From: an uncultured Lachnospiraceae bacterium
Lineage (GTDB): Bacteria; Bacillota; Clostridia; Lachnospirales; Lachnospiraceae
Direction: 5' to 3'
Length of the DNA: 5,087 nt
NCBI GenBank assembly: GCA_910586605.1
Contig: CAJUJR010000130.1
Location: forward strand, 1 to 5,087
The position numbers were made by a program, and so were the translations under genes. Below are positions 1-5,009 of the stretch, piece by piece (position 1 is the first letter of the stretch; each line of letters begins with the position of its first letter). The notes below the pieces were generated by a model. It did no database searches and was not told the DNA's origin. It saw only the letters and a program-made list of their open reading frames with translations.

Positions 1-54
1 AGGGGAAGAGATTTTTTATTGAGATCCGGCTACGATTGGCTGTGAATAGTAACC
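1..54 (-). repeat. Left copy of a 54-bp perfect inverted repeat, probable mobile-element end
   Basis: This stretch is the exact reverse complement of 5032-5085, and identity stops at base 55 (T here, where G at 5031 would require C). Read on the minus strand, as it leaves metA, it begins GGTTACTATTCACAGCC. It lies 25 bases beyond the metA stop codon. An abrupt boundary against unrelated flanks on both sides is what a multi-copy element looks like. The element itself lies outside the window, so its family cannot be named. Reading outward on the plus strand, one frame ends with RDFLLRSGYDWL and a stop at 41-43, which could be the tail of an element-encoded protein, but it is too short to identify. 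The identity is directly seen; the mobile-element reading is inference. Confidence 0.8.
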
Positions 55-63
55 TCGTATAAT
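36..63 (+). promoter_or_regulatory. Possible hybrid outward promoter, element -35 with flanking -10
   Basis: TTGGCT at 36-41 lies inside the repeat and a perfect TATAAT at 58-63 lies in the unique flank, with a 16-base spacer. Mobile-element ends often carry an outward -35 that becomes active when insertion places it near a suitable -10. Transcription would run antisense into the 3' end of metA. The -35 is imperfect and AT-rich DNA often gives a chance TATAAT, so this is only a candidate. The right-hand repeat copy has the same -35 but a poor -10 (TAATTC, 5028-5023). Confidence 0.27.
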
Positions 64-79
64 TACTACATTTTATTTT

Positions 80-988
80 TTAACTCCACTCATATGGAGT
101 ATTCTGATAGACATAGTAATTAATCCAGTTACTATACAATGCATTGGAAGCGCCGCGCCACCGAAGCAGCGGCCTAGCATTGCAGTCATCTTTTGGATAA
201 TAATTTTTTGGCAGTTCTATTGGAAGGTTCTTTGCCATATCCCTTCTGTATTCCACATCTAAAGTCATCCTGTCATACTCCAGATGGCCAAGAACAAACA
301 CCTGCTTCCTATCCTTTGATATTACAATGCATTCCCCAAGCTCCTCAGAATCAGCCAGGACTACCAAATCCCCACAAGCGGCAATTTCTTCATGATTCAT
401 ATAGGTATAACGGGAATGCGGAGCCAGAAAAACATCATCAAACCCCCTCAGGAGCGGTTCTTTCCTATGATGTACCTGAAATTCATATACGCCCACTACC
501 TTCTTTTCCAAAAGATGTTTATGTATCCCATAATGATAATAAAGGCCTGCCTGTGCACCCCAGCAAATATGGAACGTACTTGTCACATTCGTTTTTGACC
601 ATTCCATAATCTTTACCAATTCCGGCCAATACTGCACCTCTTCAAATTCCATTTTTTCCACTGGCGCCCCTGTAATAATCAGGCCGTCAAACCTGCGCTC
701 CTTTATCTCTTCATATGTCTTATAAAACTCATTTAAGTGGCTGGTCGGCGTATTTTTCCCAATATAGGATGCCGTTGCCAAAAAAGTAATCTCAATCTGA
801 AGCGGGGAATTTGACAAGCTGCGCAAAAGCTGTACCTCCGTATCTTCTTTTAACGGCATCAGGTTGAGCACGGCAATATAAAGCGGACGGATATCTTGCA
901 TCGCCGCCCTGCACTCATCCATCATAAAAATATTTTCTTTTTCCATTACCTTCTTTGCCGGAAGATTACTTTTTACCTTAATTGGCAT
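80..988 (-). CDS. metA: Homoserine O-acetyltransferase (MetA family)
   Basis: This enzyme acylates the hydroxyl of L-homoserine, the first committed step of methionine synthesis, in the cytoplasm. The 302-residue protein is full length for the MetA/HTS family, which has a glutamine-amidotransferase-like fold. Family landmarks fall at the classical numbering: LNLMPLK with Lys47, the nucleophile Cys142 in FHICWGAQ, and His235 and Glu237 in GHLEYD. Residue 111, in GAPVEKMEF, is Glu. In characterised MetA proteins Glu111 goes with acetyl-CoA use and Gly111 with succinyl-CoA use, so acetyltransferase is the better name although many databases say succinyltransferase. The start is backed by AGGAG at 1000-996, seven bases upstream of the ATG. 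It follows ligA after a 60-base gap with no evident terminator, and I saw no SAM riboswitch or T-box, so it probably depends on upstream transcription. The stop lies 25 bases from the repeat at the window edge. Confidence 0.96.
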   Translation of the reverse strand: MPIKVKSNLPAKKVMEKENIFMMDECRAAMQDIRPLYIAVLNLMPLKEDTEVQLLRSLSNSPLQIEITFLATASYIGKNTPTSHLNEFYKTYEEIKERRFDGLIITGAPVEKMEFEEVQYWPELVKIMEWSKTNVTSTFHICWGAQAGLYYHYGIHKHLLEKKVVGVYEFQVHHRKEPLLRGFDDVFLAPHSRYTYMNHEEIAACGDLVVLADSEELGECIVISKDRKQVFVLGHLEYDRMTLDVEYRRDMAKNLPIELPKNYYPKDDCNARPLLRWRGASNALYSNWINYYVYQNTPYEWS

Positions 989-1048
989 TTAACCACTCCT
1001 CTCACTTATCATCTTGGAAATAGACCTGAAAGTTTACCACCAAGTGTA

Positions 1049-2998
1049 CTATTGAAATTTCTCAATAAATTCTTCCTCTGTTAAAACAGGGATATTTAGC
1101 TCCCTCGCTTTCTTATTTTTTGAAGAATTGCTTGTATTGTCATTATTAATTAAATAATTTGTCTTACTTGTTACCGTTCCCGTAACCTTACCTCCACGGC
1201 TTTCAATCAACGCCTTTATTTCGTTTCTGTTAGCAAAATGATGAACACTCCCTGTAATCACAAACTGAATGCCTTCCATATTGCTGACACTGCTTTCGGC
1301 TTCTTTCTCCAGGATGATAACCGAAAGCAAGTCATCAATCACCTTCCTGTTCTCCCCATCCTCAAAAAAAGCAGTAAATGCTTTTGCAATCACGCCGCCA
1401 ACTCCATCTACTTCAACCAGCTCTTCTTCCGTTGCCTGACGCACCCGTCCAAAATCCTGGCCAAATGCCTTGCAAATCAATTTTGCGTTAGATGTCCCAA
1501 TATTGGGAATCCCCAGGCTATACAAAAAACGGGCAGGCGTTGTCCTTTTTGCAGCCTCCACCGCCTCCACTAATTTCTCATACGACCGTTCCCCAAAGCC
1601 TTCCATCGAAACAATTTCTTCTTTATGCCGCTGAATCCGGAACAAATCCCCTAGCTGGTGGATTAGCCCCTTTGCCAAAAGCTTTTCAATCGTTGCCTCT
1701 GACATTCCATCAATATTCATAGCATCTCTGCTGACAAAAAGGGAAATCGCCTTCAATTTTTTTGCCAGGCACTGCCTGTTCTCACAAAAAAGGACTTCAA
1801 CTCCATTTTCACTATGGATTTTTGCCGGCTTCCGGCACACCGGGCATACCTTAGCAACCTCCAAGTTCCCTGAACGCGTCAGGTTCTCAGCAATCTGCGG
1901 GATAATCATATTCGCTTTGTACACCTGGATTGTATCGCCAATCCCAAGTTCTAGCTGCTTTACAATACTAAGATTATGGACGCTGGCACGGCTTACGGTT
2001 GTCCCCTCCAACTCCACCGGGTCAAAAATAGCAACCGGGTTAATTAAGCCAGTCCTTGAAGCGCTCCATTCTATTTCCCGCAAAGTTGTTTGCGCAACCT
2101 CATCTGCCCATTTAAAGGCAATCGCATTCCTTGGGAATTTTGAAGTTGAGCCAAGCGATTCCCCATAGGATATATCATCAAATAATAGCACTAAGCCATC
2201 AGAAGGAAAATCATTTGACGCAATTTTACCCGAAAACCTGCCTACTGCATCTTCTACATTTTTCGCTGTCACCCTCTCATATTCCACCACATCAAATCCC
2301 TGATCTTTCAGGAAAAAATACTTCTGTTCCTGGGAATTATGGAAATCAACGCCTTCTGCTGTTACCAGGGCAAAAGCAAAAAACTTTACATTTCGTTTTG
2401 CCGTAACCTCATTATTTAGCTGGCGTACTGAACCACTGCATAAATTTCGGGGATTTTTATACTGTTCTTCCTCTGGGAGTTCCTTATTAATCCGCAAAAA
2501 CTCTGAATATGGGATAACTGCCTCTCCCCGAAGTACCACCTGCCCTTTACAGGGGATTTTTAAAGGGATATTCTGGAATACCCTGGCATTGTTTGTAATG
2601 ACTTCGCCAACCTGCCCATTGCCCCGTGTAACAGCTTTTACAAGCTCCCCCTTTTCATATGTCAGGACCACAGTCAGGCCATCCAGCTTCCACGACAAAA
2701 GCCCTTCCTGCCCTCCAAGCCATTCCACAAGCTGTGCAGCATCTTTTGTCTTATCCAATGACAGCATCTGTGAAAGATGGCGCTCCTTTGGCAGCTCACT
2801 TAATACTTCATACCCAACCCTTTGTGTCGGGCTTCCTGCCAATACTACACCGCTCTCCCTCTCTAATGCAAAAAGTTCATCATAAAGGCTGTCATACTCC
2901 CGATTGCTCATAATCTCATCTTTGCCTTGGTAGTACACCCTGGCCGCCTGGTTTAACACTTCCGTTAACTCCTTCATTCTATCTATCTTATCTGACAT
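1049..2998 (-). CDS. ligA: NAD-dependent DNA ligase LigA
   Basis: LigA seals nicks in duplex DNA during replication and repair, using NAD+ to form an enzyme-AMP intermediate. Starting at the ATG at 2998 the protein has 649 residues, normal for the family, with all domains in order: domain Ia with YDSLYDEL (about 35-42), SPTQRVG (56-62), adenylation motif KLDG with nucleophile Lys104, RGEAV (157-161), NPRN (182-185), OB-fold region from about 310, a four-Cys zinc finger (385, 388, 405, 410), helix-hairpin-helix repeats (about 430-545) and a C-terminal BRCT domain (about 573-649). I prefer 2998 to the in-frame ATG at 3016 because GGGGAG lies just upstream (3008-3003), while 3016 has only a weak AGGA very close to it and overlaps the previous gene. 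Several residues critical in E. coli LigA are changed (His23 to Tyr, Asp32 to Asn, motif IV Lys290 to Leu). I recall the same pattern in Lachnospiraceae ligases, so it looks like a lineage form and not damage. Confidence 0.96.
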   Translation of the reverse strand: MSDKIDRMKELTEVLNQAARVYYQGKDEIMSNREYDSLYDELFALERESGVVLAGSPTQRVGYEVLSELPKERHLSQMLSLDKTKDAAQLVEWLGGQEGLLSWKLDGLTVVLTYEKGELVKAVTRGNGQVGEVITNNARVFQNIPLKIPCKGQVVLRGEAVIPYSEFLRINKELPEEEQYKNPRNLCSGSVRQLNNEVTAKRNVKFFAFALVTAEGVDFHNSQEQKYFFLKDQGFDVVEYERVTAKNVEDAVGRFSGKIASNDFPSDGLVLLFDDISYGESLGSTSKFPRNAIAFKWADEVAQTTLREIEWSASRTGLINPVAIFDPVELEGTTVSRASVHNLSIVKQLELGIGDTIQVYKANMIIPQIAENLTRSGNLEVAKVCPVCRKPAKIHSENGVEVLFCENRQCLAKKLKAISLFVSRDAMNIDGMSEATIEKLLAKGLIHQLGDLFRIQRHKEEIVSMEGFGERSYEKLVEAVEAAKRTTPARFLYSLGIPNIGTSNAKLICKAFGQDFGRVRQATEEELVEVDGVGGVIAKAFTAFFEDGENRKVIDDLLSVIILEKEAESSVSNMEGIQFVITGSVHHFANRNEIKALIESRGGKVTGTVTSKTNYLINNDNTSNSSKNKKARELNIPVLTEEEFIEKFQ

Positions 2999-3008
2999 AA
3001 CACTCCCC

Positions 3009-3728
3009 TTATTCATTTCCTGTTATTTCACTTTTCAATTTTCTGATTTCTTCTGTAGTCAGTTTTCGGTAACGCCCTTTTTTCAGCCCATCTAATGTAA
3101 TATTCATTACCCTGTCCCGGCGCAAATATACCACACGATATCCAAAATATTCACACATCCTGCGGATTTGCCGATTTAGGCCTTGTGTAAGAACAATACG
3201 GAAACTTGTTTCATCCTCCTTCCAGACCCTACAAGGCTTTGTAACCGTATCCAAAACTGGAACCCCTTTTCCCATCCCACGGAGAAAAGCTTCTTCTACT
3301 CTGTGGTCAACCCTGACAAAATATTCTTTTTCATGCCCATAACGGCTTCTCAAAATCTTTTCCATAGCCTCTCCCTGGTTGGTCATAAGGAGAAGCCCTT
3401 CTGAATCCTTGTCCAGCCTTCCAACTGGGTAAATTCGCTTAGGGTACTGAATATACTCTACCACATTCTGTATCCGTTCCCCATGTTCTGTATCTGCTGT
3501 TGTGCAGACAATACCCTTTGGCTTATAAAAAGCAAGGAAGATTTCTTCCTCTTCCTTTTTTACACTTCTCCCATCTACTGTTACGCACTGCCCTTCCAGT
3601 ACCCTGTCCCCTGGCGCGGCCATCCGTCCTTCTAGCAAAACGCGCCCTTGCTGTACAAAACGGTCTGCTTCCCTCCTAGAACATATCCCTGCTTCGCTTA
3701 AGTATTTATTAATCCGAATCCCTTCCAT
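3009..3728 (-). CDS. rluF: 23S rRNA pseudouridine synthase, RluF-like (RsuA/RluB/E/F family)
   Basis: The enzyme isomerises a uridine in ribosomal RNA to pseudouridine. The 239-residue protein has an N-terminal S4 RNA-binding domain (RINKYLSEAGICSRREADR, about 5-23, extending to about 50), then the catalytic domain with GRLDKDSEGLLLMTNQG, where Asp106 is the expected nucleophile, KEYFVRV (134-140) and QGLNRQIRRM (182-191). The last motif, with CEYFGYRV after it, resembles RluF (23S U2604 in E. coli) more than RsuA or RluB, but the exact target base is inferred. The start is well placed: the S4 motif begins at once and GGAGG (3739-3735) lies six bases upstream. It ends ten bases before the preferred ligA start and is probably the first gene of a rluF-ligA-metA transcript. 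No strong promoter is visible in the 75 bases between the upstream terminator and this gene. Confidence 0.92.
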   Translation of the reverse strand: MEGIRINKYLSEAGICSRREADRFVQQGRVLLEGRMAAPGDRVLEGQCVTVDGRSVKKEEEEIFLAFYKPKGIVCTTADTEHGERIQNVVEYIQYPKRIYPVGRLDKDSEGLLLMTNQGEAMEKILRSRYGHEKEYFVRVDHRVEEAFLRGMGKGVPVLDTVTKPCRVWKEDETSFRIVLTQGLNRQIRRMCEYFGYRVVYLRRDRVMNITLDGLKKGRYRKLTTEEIRKLKSEITGNE

Positions 3729-3741
3729 TGATTTCCTCCAT
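3709..3741 (-). CDS. Possible ten-codon upstream ORF overlapping the rluF start
   Basis: An ATG at 3741 opens a ten-residue frame, MEEINGRDSD, that stops inside rluF at 3711-3709 in another reading frame. It has its own strong ribosome binding site, GGGAGG at 3755-3750, eight bases upstream. The rluF binding site (GGAGG) lies within its first codons. Ribosomes starting here would cover the rluF binding site and terminate just beyond the rluF start, an arrangement that could couple or dampen rluF translation. The peptide itself has no recognisable function, and the arrangement may be chance in purine-rich DNA. Confidence 0.2.
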   Translation of the reverse strand: MEEINGRDSD

Positions 3742-3804
3742 AACCCTTTCCTCCCTGTGGGACAGTACCTGAAATGCCTTCCTTGCTTTCAGCCCAATAG
3801 TATC

Positions 3805-3859
3805 AAAAATCCGGGAAGCGCCAAAGACATTACCACATGTTTTCTTTGGACATCCCGGA
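3805..3859 (-). terminator. Two-tier rho-independent terminator after the membrane-protein gene
   Basis: On the minus strand TCCGGGA (3859-3853) pairs with TCCCGGA (3816-3810), and inside it CCAAAGA (3849-3843) pairs with TCTTTGG (3827-3821), separated by a small internal loop of three and four bases. A further ACAT/ATGT pairing can form in the apical loop. Five T residues (3809-3805) follow immediately. It starts 67 bases beyond the stop codon of the membrane-protein gene and about 75 bases before rluF, so it separates the two transcription units. The 198-base gap between those genes (3729-3926) otherwise holds only the short upstream ORF and an ATG-less open frame. Confidence 0.8.
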
Positions 3860-3926
3860 CTCTTCTATTTTTCCGTATCTGTCAATTCTTGCCTGGTTAT
3901 CGCTGATAACCTGTATTTCTGCTGAT

Positions 3927-4649
3927 TTACTTCTTTGTCGGGGAAGGGCTTGCTGAAGAAGTTGCCTGCCCGCCCTCCTGGCTAATATTTTCGTTATCTT
4001 CTTCCTCTTCTTCTGAATCAGAACTCTCTAACATCTGGTAAAAATCACGTACATCTGCATTCTTACTGACAATTTCCTCCAGGTTTTTCTGTACAGAATC
4101 AATCATTTTCTGAATCTCCGGGCTGTTGTCCAATGCATCGATTGCCTCCTGGTCTTCCGGCTTAATTGCACTGAGATAAATTGAAAACTTCCCGTCTTCA
4201 TCAGAAGCAACATATAAAGCAGTAAGAGAAGGCGCCAATGTATCAATGTCGTAGATTTTTGACTCATAATATACATACACCCTGTAAGTCCCTTCCTGCA
4301 GCCCTTCATGCAGTATCGTACACTCTATATTTTTATATTCTTCAATATATTCCGCCTCGGTAACCAGCTTCTTTTCATCAATATGGGAAATGTCGCTGAC
4401 GCATTCTGCCAGTTCCGTCATATCCACCCTCTGTTTTGCATCGAAATAATTTTTGATCAGTGTTGTAATATTTGCCTCAATTTCCTTGTCCGACATGGTA
4501 GATAACGCGCCTGTCGATGGCGCTTTCCCATCATCCCCTTTTACAAACGAAAAATTAGTAGATGGGGCAATCAAGGAAAATGTCCCCATTCCTATCAGCA
4601 TAATTGCCAATGTAAAAATAATAATTAATTTTTTATATCTCAACCGCAT
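3927..4649 (-). CDS. Membrane-anchored extracytoplasmic protein of unknown function
   Basis: I do not recognise this 240-residue protein. It starts with basic residues (MRLRYKK), then one hydrophobic segment (about 8-28) with no lipobox cysteine, so it is probably an uncleaved N-terminal anchor with the rest outside the cell. A linker rich in Gly, Ser, Pro and Lys (about 37-52) leads to a mixed alpha/beta region (about 53-162, including NYFDAKQRVD and TYRVYVYYESKIYDIDT) whose pattern resembles small NTF2-like cone folds; that is only a suggestion. A charged helical stretch follows (about 165-207), then an acidic run, DSEEEEEDNE (211-220), and a Ser/Thr/Pro-rich tail ending in KK. The ATG at 4649 has AAAGGA about 12 bases upstream, a slightly long spacing. 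It lies only 40 bases from the 3' end of the tRNA gene, so the two are probably co-transcribed, and it is followed by a strong terminator. Confidence 0.85.
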   Translation of the reverse strand: MRLRYKKLIIIFTLAIMLIGMGTFSLIAPSTNFSFVKGDDGKAPSTGALSTMSDKEIEANITTLIKNYFDAKQRVDMTELAECVSDISHIDEKKLVTEAEYIEEYKNIECTILHEGLQEGTYRVYVYYESKIYDIDTLAPSLTALYVASDEDGKFSIYLSAIKPEDQEAIDALDNSPEIQKMIDSVQKNLEEIVSKNADVRDFYQMLESSDSEEEEEDNENISQEGGQATSSASPSPTKK

Positions 4650-4683
4650 AAAATGCGCACATCCTTTCGTTCCCTAAACAAAG

Positions 4684-4689
4684 AAAAAA
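4684..4689 (-). terminator. T6 run directly after the tRNA, possible weak terminator
   Basis: Six T residues follow the tRNA discriminator base, and the T arm plus acceptor stem just before it could act as the hairpin. There is no separate dedicated stem, so termination would be partial at best. Read-through would supply the mRNA for the downstream membrane protein, for which I see no other promoter. Confidence 0.3.
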
Positions 4690-4762
4690 CGCACCTGGAG
4701 GGACTCGAACCCCCGGCACATGGTTCCGGAAACCATTGCTCTATCCACTGAGCTACAGGTGC
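4690..4762 (-). tRNA. tRNA-Arg, anticodon CCG
   Basis: A complete 73-base cloverleaf can be folded by eye: acceptor stem GCACCTG with CAGGTGC, D arm GCTC/GAGC, anticodon stem ATGGT/ACCAT around the loop TTCCGGA, variable loop GTGCC, and T arm with TTCGAGT. Loop positions 34-36 are CCG, which reads the arginine codon CGG. The discriminator base is G. The terminal CCA is not encoded; the gene is followed by a run of six T residues, so CCA must be added by nucleotidyltransferase after 3' trimming. The membrane-protein gene begins 40 bases downstream. Confidence 0.96.
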
Positions 4763-4775
4763 ATAATTCATTTGT

Positions 4776-4809
4776 AAAAACTTATAAACACTGAAATTAT
4801 AAGGTTTTT
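4776..4809. repeat. AT-rich inverted repeat overlapping the likely tRNA promoter
   Basis: AAAAACTTATAA (4776-4787) is matched by the inverted arm TTATAAGGTTTTT (4797-4809) with one extra base, around a nine-base spacer. The right arm contains the TATAAT (4801-4796) of the candidate tRNA promoter. It could be an operator or, on the plus strand, a weak hairpin followed by T residues. Base composition makes some chance symmetry likely. Confidence 0.4.
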
Positions 4810-4825
4810 ATTATATTACATTTAA
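4796..4825 (-). promoter_or_regulatory. Candidate promoter for tRNA-Arg and the downstream gene
   Basis: A perfect -10 TATAAT (4801-4796) lies 34 bases upstream of the tRNA 5' end, giving a leader of roughly 27 bases. The best -35 at a tolerated spacing is TTAAAT (4825-4820, 18-base spacer), which is poor and overlaps a copy of the AAGGGTTAA box. A second TATAAT (4815-4810) has no acceptable -35. Confidence 0.42.
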
Positions 4826-4860
4826 CCCTTTACACCGGAATTGGAAATACATTTATGTGC

Positions 4861-4874
4861 ATTTGTATACAAAT
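4861..4874. promoter_or_regulatory. Perfect 14-bp palindrome, likely operator
   Basis: ATTTGTATACAAAT reads the same on both strands. It overlaps the -10 of the leftward candidate promoter (4876-4871) and its expected start point. A dimeric repressor is the simplest reading; no known operator family is claimed. Confidence 0.45.
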
Positions 4875-4899
4875 TAACCCCTTTATGTTCATTTGACAA
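4871..4899 (-). promoter_or_regulatory. Candidate leftward promoter sharing its -35 with the rightward promoter
   Basis: TTGTCA (4899-4894), a 17-base spacer and TAATTT (4876-4871) form a sigma-A type promoter facing the tRNA gene. Its -35 is the reverse reading of the TTGACAA used by the rightward promoter, so polymerase could not occupy both at once. A transcript would have a leader of about 100 bases before the tRNA. Confidence 0.38.
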
Positions 4900-4920
4900 G
4901 GGTTATATAAGGGTTAAAAT
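4893..4920 (+). promoter_or_regulatory. Strong candidate sigma-A promoter for the gene starting at 5010
   Basis: A consensus -35 TTGACA (4893-4898), a 16-base spacer and -10 TAAAAT (4915-4920) are followed by a leader of about 83 bases, AT-rich with AAAGGGGGAA near its end. Two AAGGGTT boxes spaced 11 bp apart fill the spacer, suggesting repression, or activation by spacer distortion. Confidence 0.65.
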
Positions 4921-5009
4921 ATAACTACCAAAATTTATTAGATTAAAATTTTTAATACTTTTCAAATATAGCACATTAATGGCTAAAAGTAAAGGGGGAA
5001 TTTATTTTT

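Larger units (their letters stand above)
4822..4917. repeat. Cluster of four AAGGGTTAA-like boxes
   Basis: Two boxes read on the minus strand, TAAAGGGTTAA (4832-4822) and TAAAGGGGTTAA (4885-4874), and two on the plus strand, AAGGGTTA (4898-4905) and TAAGGGTTAA (4908-4917). The plus pair forms an 11-bp tandem repeat, AAGGGTT at 4898-4904 and 4909-4915, about one helical turn apart. A fifth copy, TAAAGGGTTA, lies at 5027-5036 across the repeat boundary. Direct repeats one turn apart are typical of response-regulator and other dimeric regulator sites, but the regulator is unknown. Confidence 0.5.

Noticed and set aside
193..609. Plus-strand open frames over metA, ligA, rluF and the membrane-protein gene
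   Set aside because: They are antisense shadows: no suitable ribosome binding sites, low-complexity or Pro/Ser/His-rich translations, and they lie opposite genes with clear family motifs.
989..1048. SAM riboswitch or T-box upstream of metA
   Set aside because: The ligA-metA gap is only 60 bases and shows no conserved riboswitch core, T-box motif or terminator; only a five-base CTTGG/CCAAG pairing with a long loop is present.
2999..3016. In-frame ATG at 3016 as the ligA start (655 residues)
   Set aside because: It overlaps the end of rluF and has only a weak, very close AGGA. The ATG at 2998 has GGGGAG upstream, and its numbering places the NAD-site residues at 22-36, as in E. coli LigA.
3797..3825. 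Extended -10 TGATACTAT (3805-3797) as the rluF promoter
   Set aside because: The -10 matches only four of six, the -35 (TTTGGC) is poor, and the motif partly overlaps the T-run of the terminator. It is possible, but not enough to annotate.
3857..3885. TTGACA at 3885-3880 as a promoter for rluF
   Set aside because: At 17 bases the -10 position reads GAGTCC, and nearby spacings are no better; the start would also fall in the terminator stem.
4103..4309. 68-codon minus-strand frame inside the membrane-protein gene
   Set aside because: It overlaps the longer gene in another frame and has no motif or good start signal.
4810..4815. Second TATAAT on the minus strand as the tRNA promoter
   Set aside because: No -35 at 16-18 bases (CCGGTG or neighbours), and the leader would be longer than for the TATAAT at 4801.
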